From Chloroflexales bacterium (GTDB lineage Bacteria > Chloroflexota > Chloroflexia > Chloroflexales > Chloroflexaceae), in the NCBI GenBank assembly GCA_022360155.1, contig JAKSDJ010000709.1, positions 1 to 36,664 on the forward strand: 36,664 nucleotides of DNA. Reading direction: 5' to 3'. Every line of letters starts with the position of its first letter. Positions within the stretch are counted from its first letter, which is position 1. The notes below the pieces were generated by a model. That model was given only the letters and a program-made list of their open reading frames with translations, ran no database searches and was not told the DNA's origin. The position numbers were made by a program, and so were the translations under genes. Below are positions 7,492 to 14,753 of this stretch, piece after piece.

Positions 7492-8568
7492 TCATGCCTT
7501 GCGCAATACCCAGCTACATGTTGTGCCGCTGGCTTCACCTGTTGTGTCGCTCTCAATTGAGAGAGTCGCATGATGGCGGCGCAAAATCTCGCTGACCAGC
7601 GCCAGCCCCATACCACTGCCCTCGACATCGGTGCGCACCCGGTAGAGCTGCTCGGTCACACGGGGCAACTCTTCCGCCGGAATGCCGGGGCCGCTATCCT
7701 GGACAACACAGGAGACGCCCTCGGGATGTATGTTCAGCCCAACCATGATCGTATCGCCCGCGCGGCCATACTTGATCGCGTTGTCGAGCAGATTGGCGAA
7801 GACCTGCGCCAGGCGATCAGGGTGGGCCAGCACCAGCGGCAGCGCCTGATCAGCATCGAACGCAAGATCCATTCCCTGCTCCTCGGCGCGCAGGATTACC
7901 TGCGCAATGGCGGTCTCGGCAACCAGCACGGGATTGGTGGGTTGCAGCGGCAGATCGGCGGCTGTTTCGAGTCGGTAGAGTTCGAGCAGGTCGCGAACCA
8001 GATGCGCCATCCGCTGGGTCTCACGCTGGATTGTTTCCAGCGATGTCTGGCGTATCGGGTTGTTTGTCCGCGGGTTGCGGGCAATTTCGGTATGAGCAAT
8101 CAGCGCGGTCAGCGGCGTCCGCAATTCGTGCGCAAGCTGGCCGATAAACGCCTGCTGCCGGCGCAGAGCATGTTGTTGGTCGCTGTCATCGGTCAGGACG
8201 AGCAGCGTACCCTGGTCGGCGATAGGATAGCGCCACCAGCGCAGCGGCGCCGACTGGGAGACGACTCCGCGCTGTGGGATGTCCACTCGCCCGGCGTCGC
8301 CGAAGCGCCGCAGTAACTCGCCAGCTTCAGGCGTCGTTGCAGTATCGAGCAGGCGCTGCGCCCAGTCATTCATGAACACGACCGTCCTGTCTTGGTTTTG
8401 GACCACAATGCCGAAGGGTAAGCCCTGCAAGGCCTGCCACCCCGTCACCTGAACGTTGGTCGCGGGCCGCCCCCGACGCCGCAAGAGCCAGTATCCGCCG
8501 CTCAGGCTGCCAAGCAAGCCAAGTAGAAGCACAAAGATGACGAGTTGGAGATCGAGAACGATCATCAT
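7492..8568 (-). CDS. Sensor histidine kinase (PhoR/ResE type)
   Basis: 358 residues with one N-terminal membrane helix (about 8-28), a PAS-like sensor segment (about 45-125), a HisKA domain with the H-box QLAHELRTPLTAL (phospho-acceptor H147), and a HATPase domain with NLLDNAIKYG (N263), DSGPGIP (291-297) and GSGMGLAL (317-324). All motifs needed for autophosphorylation are present. With a single membrane helix and no extracellular loop, the signal is probably cytoplasmic or membrane-borne. The start codon overlaps the stop of the response-regulator gene (ATGA, 8565-8568), indicating translational coupling. It phosphorylates the adjacent OmpR-type regulator by inference. Confidence 0.88.
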   Translation of the reverse strand: MMIVLDLQLVIFVLLLGLLGSLSGGYWLLRRRGRPATNVQVTGWQALQGLPFGIVVQNQDRTVVFMNDWAQRLLDTATTPEAGELLRRFGDAGRVDIPQRGVVSQSAPLRWWRYPIADQGTLLVLTDDSDQQHALRRQQAFIGQLAHELRTPLTALIAHTEIARNPRTNNPIRQTSLETIQRETQRMAHLVRDLLELYRLETAADLPLQPTNPVLVAETAIAQVILRAEEQGMDLAFDADQALPLVLAHPDRLAQVFANLLDNAIKYGRAGDTIMVGLNIHPEGVSCVVQDSGPGIPAEELPRVTEQLYRVRTDVEGSGMGLALVSEILRRHHATLSIESDTTGEASGTTCSWVLRKA

Positions 8569-9275
8569 TCGTCGGCGGGGTTGATCCAGCGGTAGCCAAA
8601 GCCGCGGACAGTCTGGAGGTATTGCGGTTTGGCGACGTTGGCTTCGATTTTGGTGCGCAGCCGTTGGACATGGACATCAACCGTGTGCGTATCGCCGGGA
8701 ACCGCGTAGCCCCAAATGCGGCGCAGCAGCGTCTCGCGGCCAAATATCTGATTGGGATGATCCATAAAGAATTCGAGCAGCGTCCACTCGCGCGGCGGCA
8801 GATCGATGGTTTGGCCCCGAACGACGAGCCGGTGCTCCGATTTCCAGAGTTCGATGGGGCCGCAGATCAACACTTGCTCGGACGGCGGCTGGCCGACGGC
8901 GCGCTGTTCGGCGAAACGCAGCATGGCTCGGACGCGGGCCAGCAACTCGCGCGGATCGAACGGCTTGGTTACGTACTCGTCGGCGCCCAATTCCAGCCCC
9001 ACGATTTTGTCGTTCAGCTCGTCGCGGGCAGTGAGCATGAGGATGGGGATATAGGGCGTGATCTGACGCAGGTGACGACAGACCTGGTAGCCGTCAATGT
9101 CCGGCATCATGACATCGAGGATCACAAGGTCGGGATAGGGCGGCGTTATGAGCCGATCGAGCGCTGCAGCGCCGCTTGCCGCGCGCTGTGTCGTATAGCC
9201 TGTCTGATCGAGCAACGTTGCTACGCCGTCCAGAACAGCGGGATCATCATCAACGATCAAAATATCGCTGGCCAT
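8565..9275 (-). CDS. OmpR/PhoB-family response regulator
   Basis: 236 residues. The receiver domain (1-120) carries the acidic pair near D9-D11, phospho-acceptor D54 in LVILDVMMPDIDG, and conserved K104 in YVTKPF. The C-terminal winged-helix domain (about 140-232) ends with HTVDVHVQRLRTKIE and TVRGFGYRW, the classic OmpR/PhoB DNA-binding signature. It acts as a DNA-binding transcription factor controlled by the kinase encoded directly downstream. A GAGAGGG ribosome site lies about 8 nt before the ATG on the minus strand. Targets are unknown; the extracytoplasmic protein at 5937-7430 is a plausible one. Confidence 0.9.
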   Translation of the reverse strand: MASDILIVDDDPAVLDGVATLLDQTGYTTQRAASGAAALDRLITPPYPDLVILDVMMPDIDGYQVCRHLRQITPYIPILMLTARDELNDKIVGLELGADEYVTKPFDPRELLARVRAMLRFAEQRAVGQPPSEQVLICGPIELWKSEHRLVVRGQTIDLPPREWTLLEFFMDHPNQIFGRETLLRRIWGYAVPGDTHTVDVHVQRLRTKIEANVAKPQYLQTVRGFGYRWINPADE

Positions 9276-10107
9276 GGATGCGACCCTCTCGCCACTGTAT
9301 TCGACTCATTGCACAGCGCGCATGGTAGCGGGGGACAAGAAACGTGTCAAGGTGAGATCACCAGTGTTCTGCAATGGAACACATATGAAATTCACTTGCG
9401 GCAATTGTGCGACTGATTTCTCACTGTGATGCAGTCTAAATGTTAAATCCCTGCAATGGAACGCAGATAACGCAAATCAGCGCAGATGCGCGCGGAAATC
9501 TGCCGACGCCCTCGACGTGATATTGCCCGACTTTAACGGCTGGAAAATCCTGCGATGGATTCGCGCCGATCTCCTTGCAGCCGAAACCCCCGTCATCATA
9601 TTCACTATGCGCGTGGCTAACAATGACAAAATTCATGGACTCGATTGGGGTGCGGATAATACAGTCTTCCCCATTCCGCCAAAAGTCGGATGGTTGCACC
9701 GTTCAACATTGCTATAATACGTAAAACATTGTTTGTGATTTGCAGCGAAACAATCTCGACACTGTTTTCATCGTAATCTATACGCTTGCAGATCGGGTGT
9801 GATGGTACATTCGGCTGACCATGCGGAAACCTAGGCGCCAAACTCTCTCCATGGCTGCCGCCAAACACGACGTTGCCACTGACCACGCAAACATACCATT
9901 GCTAAACGCAATTATCAGCCGTCAAGTTCGTGGTTCTGTTCTTATCTTGAATTAACTGCCGAGAGACCTTGGTTCCGGCAGGTTATGCCAGGCACCCTCT
10001 ATGTTTGGCGCCTGACATGATACTAAGCCATAACCACTACGTGCAACCGAACTCATACCTGCGCGGCTGGAGCGTTGTTCGTTGGGCATATGCAGGACAC
10101 TCCAGTT
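9276..10107. other. Spacer between divergent genes, mostly non-coding
   Basis: This stretch lies upstream of both the leftward response regulator and the rightward acetyltransferase. It holds short degenerate repeats of about 9 bp (aacgcagat, aacgcaaat; about 9460-9495) and a receiver-domain relic at 9505-9690. From 9720 to 10070 I see no gene; the sequence is AT-richer than its surroundings. Confidence 0.6.
9505..9690 (+). pseudogene. Relic of a response-regulator receiver domain
   Basis: The frame starting at 9505 reads DALDVILPDFNGWKIL, then RADLLAAETPVIIFTMR and DKIHGLDWGADNTVFPIP. This follows the receiver pattern around the phospho-acceptor aspartate (DVILPD-NG), the TPVIILTA strand and the GADDYVxKP loop. 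The conserved lysine position is lost (VFPIP), no start or N-terminal DD motif is visible, and no output domain follows. The best reading is a fragment left by deletion of a regulator gene. A short product from GTG at 9517 is possible but would not form a full receiver. Confidence 0.65.
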
Positions 10108-10656
10108 ATGAAGACAGATGTTGTTCTCTCGAATGAATGTGTTGTTCTTCGTCGCTATCGTGCCAGCGATGTTCAAGCCGTGTATGAAGCCGCTCGCGAG
10201 TCGATTGCAGAGCTCACTCCTTGGTTTGCGTGGGCTCACGAGCAATCCTCGATCCAAGAAGCCGAACTATTCATCACGAATCAAGCCATCTGGTGGGACG
10301 ACGGATCGGTCTATAACTTCGCGATCACCGACCGCACGACAGGCGCCTATTGTGGCGGATGCTTACTCAACCACATCAATCGTGGAGACCGATTCGCGAA
10401 TATGGCCTACTGGGTCAGGACGAGTTGGACTGGCAAAGGCATAGCGACTGCCGCTGCCAGACTGGTTGCCCATTATGGCTTCGAGCACCTTGGGCTTCAT
10501 CGAGTGGAAATCATTGCGGCCAAGGAAAACCTGGCAAGCATCCGCGTCGCTGAAAAGGTCGGCGCCGTACGCGAGGGAGTGTTGCGTAGGCGGATCACCG
10601 TGCGTGACAAGGTATACGACGCCGTTCTGTTTTCACTCATCCCTGGGGATATGTGA
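10108..10656 (+). CDS. GNAT N-acetyltransferase, RimJ/RimL-like
   Basis: Predicted 182 residues from ATG 10108. Family pattern: LRRYRASDVQAVYEA at the start, NFAITDRTTGAYCGG as the central strands, and an acetyl-CoA pyrophosphate loop in WTGKGIATAAARLV, then FEHLGLHRVEIIAAKENLAS and VAEKVGAVREGVLRRRI, typical of RimJ/RimL acetyltransferases of protein N-termini or small amines. An in-frame ATG at 10090 is an alternative start; neither has a strong ribosome site. It is less GC-rich than the flanking metabolic genes and lies in the accessory region, so recent acquisition is possible. The substrate is unknown. Confidence 0.78.
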   Translation: MKTDVVLSNECVVLRRYRASDVQAVYEAARESIAELTPWFAWAHEQSSIQEAELFITNQAIWWDDGSVYNFAITDRTTGAYCGGCLLNHINRGDRFANMAYWVRTSWTGKGIATAAARLVAHYGFEHLGLHRVEIIAAKENLASIRVAEKVGAVREGVLRRRITVRDKVYDAVLFSLIPGDM

Positions 10657-10687
10657 GCAGATAGCGGCTCATCAGCGAATATGCCAA

Positions 10688-10721
10688 GCACGCGCAGGCA
10701 GGTCAACCGCCTGTGGCGTGC
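10688..10721. other. Imperfect hairpin between the two acetyltransferase genes
   Basis: Left arm gcacgcgcaggc (10688-10699) pairs with gcctgtggcgtgc (10709-10721) with one bulge. It lies 32 nt past the first acetyltransferase stop and has no T-run, so it could be an RNA-stabilising or attenuating hairpin rather than a full terminator. Confidence 0.35.
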
Positions 10722-10751
10722 AAGATCATGGCGTTCGGCAAGGAGGGTTGC

Positions 10752-11201
10752 GTGGATGTTATCGTGGAGCCTGTCAAAGCCATTTCATTGGATGCGCTTA
10801 CGCCGCTGATCATCGAAAGTGAGCGAGAAGGTTGGGTCTTCCTCAATCGGCTGGCCGACGAATGGTCGTCTGGCGCCAATCGTTTCCAAAAACCTGGCGA
10901 ATGCCTCTTTCTCGCTTGTTCTGGCAATGTCATTGCTGGAGTATGCGGCCTCAACATCGATCCCTATGCTGCCGATCCAACGGTTGGGCGTGTGCGTCGA
11001 CTGTTTGTCAGCCCAACGTTTCGAGGGAGGCAGATCGGAACTCGATTGGTTCATTCGGTAATCGCAGCGGCACACGGCACATTTCGCCTGCTCCGCGTTC
11101 GAACCGAGAATCCACAGGCAGGAAGGCTCTACGAGCGGCTTGGATTTCGCCGTATCCACGGGGAAGCGAACTGCACGCAGGCCCTAACCCTCCTCATCTA
11201 A
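10752..11201 (+). CDS. GNAT N-acetyltransferase
   Basis: Predicted 149 residues from a GTG at 10752, chosen because a strong AGGAGGG ribosome site (10741-10747) sits 4 nt upstream; an earlier in-frame ATG at 10728 has no such site. The acetyl-CoA binding region is clear: GRVRRLFVSPTFRGRQIGTRLV with the R-G-x-x-I-G-T loop, followed by RLLRVRTENPQAGRLYERLGFRR, the usual C-terminal part of single-domain GNAT enzymes. The substrate is unknown. Its 3' end overlaps the 3' end of the convergent NarL-type regulator gene by 18 nt, leaving no room for a terminator between them. Confidence 0.78.
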   Translation: MDVIVEPVKAISLDALTPLIIESEREGWVFLNRLADEWSSGANRFQKPGECLFLACSGNVIAGVCGLNIDPYAADPTVGRVRRLFVSPTFRGRQIGTRLVHSVIAAAHGTFRLLRVRTENPQAGRLYERLGFRRIHGEANCTQALTLLI

Positions 11202-11840
11202 TGGCACAATGCGCTGGCGGAGGGCGTAGACAGCGGCCTGGGTGCGGTCAGCCAGGTAGAGCTTGCTCAGAATGTTGCTGACGTGCGTCTTGACGGTCTT
11301 GGCGCTCAGATTGAGTTCTGCGGCAATGGTCTGGTTGTCTTTGCCCCGGGCGATCTCTTTGAGCACCTCCAGCTCACGGCTGGTCAGCGCGTTGAGCGAG
11401 GGCTGGACGCCGGCCACTTCGCTCATCAGCCGTTGGGCGATACGCGGATGGAGCCGGGCTTCGCGGCGACTGGCGGCCCGGACCGCCGCCACCACCTCGT
11501 CCGGCGTGGCGCTCTTGAGCAGGTAGGAGAGCGCGCCCGCCTTGATGGCGGGGAAGACCATCGCGTCCTCGTGGTAGCTGGTTAGCACCACAATCTGGGT
11601 GTGGGGCGAGAGCGTACGGATCTGCCGAGTGGCCTCGATGCCGCCGAGTTCTGGCATGTTGAGGTCCATGAGCACCACGTCGGCCAGTTGCTCTTGGATA
11701 AAGCCGACCGCCGCAGCGCCGTGCTCCACAGATCCCGCCACGGTAATCCCCTCCTGCATTGCAAGAAGCGTCTCCATACCCTGACGCACAATCGGATGGT
11801 CGTCCACAATCAAGACGGTAATTGGTATCTGCTCAGTCAT
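11184..11840 (-). CDS. NarL/LuxR-family response regulator
   Basis: 218 residues. Receiver domain with DDHP near residue 14, phospho-acceptor D59 in VVLMDLNMPELGG, a LTSYHE segment and K109 in YLLKSA. C-terminal LuxR-type helix-turn-helix at about 150-210: LTSRELEVLKEIARGKDN, TIAAELNLSAKTVKTHVSNI. It should bind DNA when phosphorylated. Its start overlaps the stop of the upstream kinase gene (ATGA at 11837-11840), the normal kinase-regulator arrangement, but that kinase is now a pseudogene lacking the phospho-donor histidine. The regulator itself looks intact, so it is probably an orphan or is served by another kinase. Confidence 0.9.
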   Translation of the reverse strand: MTEQIPITVLIVDDHPIVRQGMETLLAMQEGITVAGSVEHGAAAVGFIQEQLADVVLMDLNMPELGGIEATRQIRTLSPHTQIVVLTSYHEDAMVFPAIKAGALSYLLKSATPDEVVAAVRAASRREARLHPRIAQRLMSEVAGVQPSLNALTSRELEVLKEIARGKDNQTIAAELNLSAKTVKTHVSNILSKLYLADRTQAAVYALRQRIVPLDEEG

Positions 11841-12517
11841 CTGTTGTCTCCTGAACTATGCTTCGGATTGGGATGCGGCGCACGCAGCAAGCACCCCACA
11901 CGTTGGATTGGCACGCGAATCGCCAATTGGGCGCCGGGAGCGCTCTGCACGTGACAGTCTCCCCCCAATTCTGCGACGCGGGCCGCCATGTTGTCAATCC
12001 CCAACGAGGTCGACGCGCGGCGCGTCTCCGCATCAAAACCCTGGCCGTCATCGCAAATCGACAGCCGCACGGCAGCGATGCCATACGTCAAGACCATCTC
12101 GACCCGCTGGGCCTGAGCGTGCTTGAAGACATTGGTCAACGCCTCCTGGGCGACGCGATAGCAGACATACTCGATGCTCAGCGGCAGTTCGCGCGCGCCC
12201 TGATACAGAGGACACGGGAATGCCCGTCTGCTCCTGCCATCGTTCGATAGCAACCAAACTGCGCGTTTCCTGGGCTAGCTGGGTGTTGGCATCGACAAGC
12301 TGGCACAGTTCACGCATTGGGCCGTCAGTTGATCGGCCATGCGATTGAACTGGCCGCCCAACTGGGTAATCTCATCGTCGCCCTCAACCGGCGCCCGCTG
12401 CTCAAATGCGCCTGCCGCCAGCGCTGCGCTGGTCACCTGCTGGAGGCAGGCCACGCTCTCGACACTGATGGGCAACCCCCAGATCATCTGGAGCAGAGCG
12501 CCCGTGCAGCAGGGCAA
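11837..12517 (-). pseudogene. NarX/DegS-type histidine kinase remnant, H-box deleted and frameshifted
   Basis: Three pieces in different frames follow each other on the minus strand. At 12517-12320 a HAMP domain (TSAALAAGAFEQRAPVEG, LGGQFNRMADQLTAQ). At about 12318-12200, shifted by one lost base, VDANTQLAQETR joined directly to IERWQEQTGIPVS. From about 12195 to 11837, after another shift, ARELPLSIEYVCYRVAQEAL, the N-box TNVFKHA and DDGQGFD of the ATPase domain. Between ETR and the ERWQEQTG block (junction near 12258) intact relatives carry the HisKA_3 helix pair with the phospho-acceptor histidine; it is absent here. The sensor and membrane part is also gone, the sequence before HAMP running into IS66-like DNA at 12518. 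No functional kinase can be made. Confidence 0.8.
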
Positions 12518-12526
12518 TCAACGCCA

Positions 12527-12985
12527 CTGCCCACGGGCAAAAGCGCCGAGTGAGACGCCATCAGGGCGGGTGGCCGTCACCAGGTCGCCACAGCCAGGGC
12601 AACAGACCGTCTGGTACAGATCCTCCGTGACGGGGGCGCACCTCCGGCGCCGCCCCAACCTGCTGACATTCGGGTAGGCAGACCGGACGGAGATGGCCGG
12701 CAAGGCCTCCAGGCACTGGGGACAGCCCGTCGGCCACACGAGCACGATCTGCTGCACCTGCGCTTCGGGGAGCAGGTCGTGCTGCTGGTCGAGATGGTCC
12801 GGCTGCGCGCCTTTGGTGTTGGGTTTCCCACGGGGCGCCTTCGCCAGACGGGGTGGCGCGGAGGGCGGATCGGACGATGGGGGGAGGAGTTTTGGGAATG
12901 CTGGTTGCGGCGTGCCTCGAGCTCCGCAATCTGCTGCGCCAGCGGCTGGATCGCCGTCTGCTGCAGCTGTATGAACCCCCGTACC
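12527..12985 (-). mobile_element. IS66-family transposase remnant (N-terminal part)
   Basis: On the minus strand an N-terminal coiled-coil segment (PLAQQIAELEARRNQHSQNS) is followed, in another frame, by LPPSSDPPSAPPR, then QPDHLDQQHDLLPE, VWPTGCPQC and VCCPGCGDLVTA. This is the TnpC pattern of IS66 elements: NSRNSSKPPSSDPP, a basic linker, GHxxHxRxLLP and a CxxC zinc pair. A further pair of compensating shifts seems present between ALPAISVRS and VTEDLYQTV, because the other frame reads QVGAAPEVRP there. The DDE catalytic core is missing and no inverted ends are recognisable, so it is dead. It abuts the truncated kinase, whose 5' part it may have replaced. Confidence 0.72.
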
Positions 12986-13044
12986 GCTGGCGCAGCGGCT
13001 ACCCACCCCTACCTGAACGGATACGCCCTATCTATTGCGCCTAC

Positions 13045-13073
13045 TTGACAGAGAACTCTGTTCAGGCTACAAT
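13045..13073 (+). promoter_or_regulatory. Sigma-70-type promoter of the B12 riboswitch operon
   Basis: A perfect -35 box TTGACA (13045-13050) and a near-consensus -10 box TACAAT (13068-13073) are separated by 17 nt. Transcription would start near 13080, about 30 nt before the cobalamin riboswitch. This is the clearest promoter in the window and fits a strongly expressed but riboswitch-gated operon. Confidence 0.75.
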
Positions 13074-13110
13074 CCCCCCAATCCAAACGAACCTTTTACA
13101 TACACATATT

Positions 13111-13240
13111 GTTGAGGTGACCCGAAGCCCGGATGCTAGGGCATAAAGGTGGAAGCTGGTGAGAGTCCAGCGCTGTGCCGCAACTGTAACCACACGCTCA
13201 ATCGGAGCCGTGAGGAAGCCAGGATGCCTACCTCAGCCGT
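13111..13240 (+). promoter_or_regulatory. Cobalamin riboswitch
   Basis: Conserved blocks occur in order: a 5' P1 strand tgaggt (13113-13118); the core GGAAGCTGGTGAGAGTCC, then CGCTGTGCCGCAACTGTAA (about 13150-13189); and the B12 box AAGCCAGGATGCCTAC (13216-13231). The closing strand acctca (13230-13235) can pair with the 5' strand to form P1. This is the adenosyl/aqua-cobalamin sensing RNA class. Its position between a strong promoter and btuF-like genes means that high corrinoid should shut down the importer. A terminator 90 nt further on supports transcriptional attenuation. Confidence 0.9.
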
Positions 13241-13276
13241 TTCGCAGATCCCTTCTCGAGCCAAGGAGGTCGAAAC

Positions 13277-13384
13277 ATGATCCGTGCTCCCTTAGCGTCC
13301 CCGCCTGATGGTGCATCCGATTGTCGTACTACCCTGGTCTTTGTCGAAGGCCAGGGTTTTTTGTGTTCTGCACACGGGAGATAA
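13277..13384 (+). CDS. Putative 35-codon leader ORF behind the riboswitch
   Basis: ATG 13277 follows a near-perfect Shine-Dalgarno AAGGAGGT (13263-13270) and opens a 35-codon frame that starts MIRAPLASPP and ends CSAHGR, stopping 2 nt before the btuF start. It resembles no protein I know. It runs through the intrinsic terminator at 13331-13362, so a ribosome translating it would disrupt the hairpin. It may be a regulatory leader peptide, or the ribosome site may be a relic of a lost gene start. Confidence 0.4.
   Translation: MIRAPLASPPDGASDCRTTLVFVEGQGFLCSAHGR
13331..13362 (+). terminator. Intrinsic terminator (riboswitch expression platform)
   Basis: An 11-bp stem accctggtctt (13331-13341) with aaggccagggt (13347-13357), one G-U pair, a 5-nt loop and a run of T immediately after (13357-13362). 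It lies between the cobalamin riboswitch and the btuF-like start, the expected place for a B12-controlled attenuator. Confidence 0.8.
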
Positions 13385-13386
13385 TA

Positions 13387-14694
13387 ATGAGCCGCATATT
13401 TTGGATAGCTGCCCTGATCATCACGAACATGTGGGGTCTCAGCGCCTGTGGCGGCACGCCCGCTACACAGTCGCCCACAGATTCTCCGGTTGCCCCTGCT
13501 GTCGAACTCGCCACTGTACCGACGGAAACTTCTCCTGCGGCGCCAACTGTCACGCCCGTAACTACTGCGGTTGCCGCAGCTCCAATGGCCAACCTGACCG
13601 AAGGATGTGTGACTGACTACGACCCCGACGTTGATTATTTCCCGGCAAAGATCACAATCAGCGACTCCACCGGCTGGGAGATCGAGTATGCCAACAACTA
13701 CAAAGTCATTACGGTGCTGAACCCGTGGCGCGATGCTGATCTGCAGTTCCGCTATGTGCTGGTGCAGTGCGGCACGCCGCCGCCTACCGATGTTCATGAC
13801 GCCCAGGTGATCGAGACACCGATCAACACCATCATCACCATGTCTACGACGCAGTTACCGCATCTGAATGAACTGGACTTGCTAGATCGCCTCATAGGGG
13901 TCGATAACTTCCGGTTCATCAACACGCCTGCTGTCGTGCAGAAGATCGAGGCTGGCGAACTGGTCGAGATCGGCGGCGGCGGCGAGGTGAATGTCGAGCA
14001 GGCGATCGACCTGGAGCCCGACCTGATTATGACCTACGGCGTTGGCAATCCGGAGAACGACGCATATCCCAAGCTGATCGAGGCCGGCTTGAAAGTTGTG
14101 CTCAACAGCGAATATATGGAGACCTCAGCCCTGGGTCGAGCCGAGTGGATCAAATTCACCGCCGCTTTTTTCAACCAGGAAGCCGCCGCGACTACGGTCT
14201 ATGACACGATTGCCGAGCGCTACAACGAGATCGCCGCGCAAGCCCGAAACCTGAGTGATAAACCAACCGTTTTCACCGGCGCGCCCTTCCAGGGAACCTG
14301 GTATATGCCCGGCGGCAATAGCTATGTGGCCCAATTGCTCGCCGATGCCGGAGCCGCCTATCTCTGGGCCGACGATGAATCGACCGGCAGCCAGCACCTA
14401 AGCTTCGAGGCGGTCTTCGAGAGCGCCCAAGATGCCGACTTCTGGCTGAACACCGGTTCGTGGCAGAGCCTCGCCGATGGCCTGGCCGCCGACGAGCGCT
14501 TTGCCGAATTTTCCGCTTTTCAGAATGGTCAGGTCTTTAACAACAACGTTCGGCTGAACGAAAACGGCGGCAACGATTACTGGGAGACCGGTGTAACCAA
14601 CCCGCACCTGGTGTTGGCCGACTTGCTCAAGATCTTCCATCCAGAGTTGCTGCCCGACCACGAGCTGTACTTCTATCAGCAGCTAGAACCGTGA
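13387..14694 (+). CDS. Corrinoid/iron-chelate ABC transporter substrate-binding lipoprotein (BtuF-like)
   Basis: 435 residues. The N-terminus has a lipoprotein signal with lipobox LSAC, acylated cysteine C21, followed by a Pro/Thr/Ala-rich tether to about residue 75. The remainder is a helical-backbone binding protein of the FhuD/BtuF class: INTIITMSTTQLPHLNELDL, VEIGGGGEVNVEQAIDLEPDLIMTY, and a closing VTNPHLVLADLLKIFHPEL. It binds its ligand outside the membrane and delivers it to the permease encoded next. The B12 riboswitch and terminator directly upstream argue for a corrinoid ligand; siderophore cannot be excluded from protein sequence alone. GGGAG lies about 7 nt before the ATG. Confidence 0.85.
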   Translation: MSRIFWIAALIITNMWGLSACGGTPATQSPTDSPVAPAVELATVPTETSPAAPTVTPVTTAVAAAPMANLTEGCVTDYDPDVDYFPAKITISDSTGWEIEYANNYKVITVLNPWRDADLQFRYVLVQCGTPPPTDVHDAQVIETPINTIITMSTTQLPHLNELDLLDRLIGVDNFRFINTPAVVQKIEAGELVEIGGGGEVNVEQAIDLEPDLIMTYGVGNPENDAYPKLIEAGLKVVLNSEYMETSALGRAEWIKFTAAFFNQEAAATTVYDTIAERYNEIAAQARNLSDKPTVFTGAPFQGTWYMPGGNSYVAQLLADAGAAYLWADDESTGSQHLSFEAVFESAQDADFWLNTGSWQSLADGLAADERFAEFSAFQNGQVFNNNVRLNENGGNDYWETGVTNPHLVLADLLKIFHPELLPDHELYFYQQLEP

Positions 14695-14753
14695 TTGGGC
14701 GCGACGGTGACACGTCATCAGCTAGCTGCTATGTCAATGAAAAGGGAAAACAT

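Noticed and set aside
9617-9886. 89-codon minus-strand frame in the 9.3-10.1 kb spacer
   Set aside because: No motif, no ribosome site of note, and partly antisense to the receiver relic.
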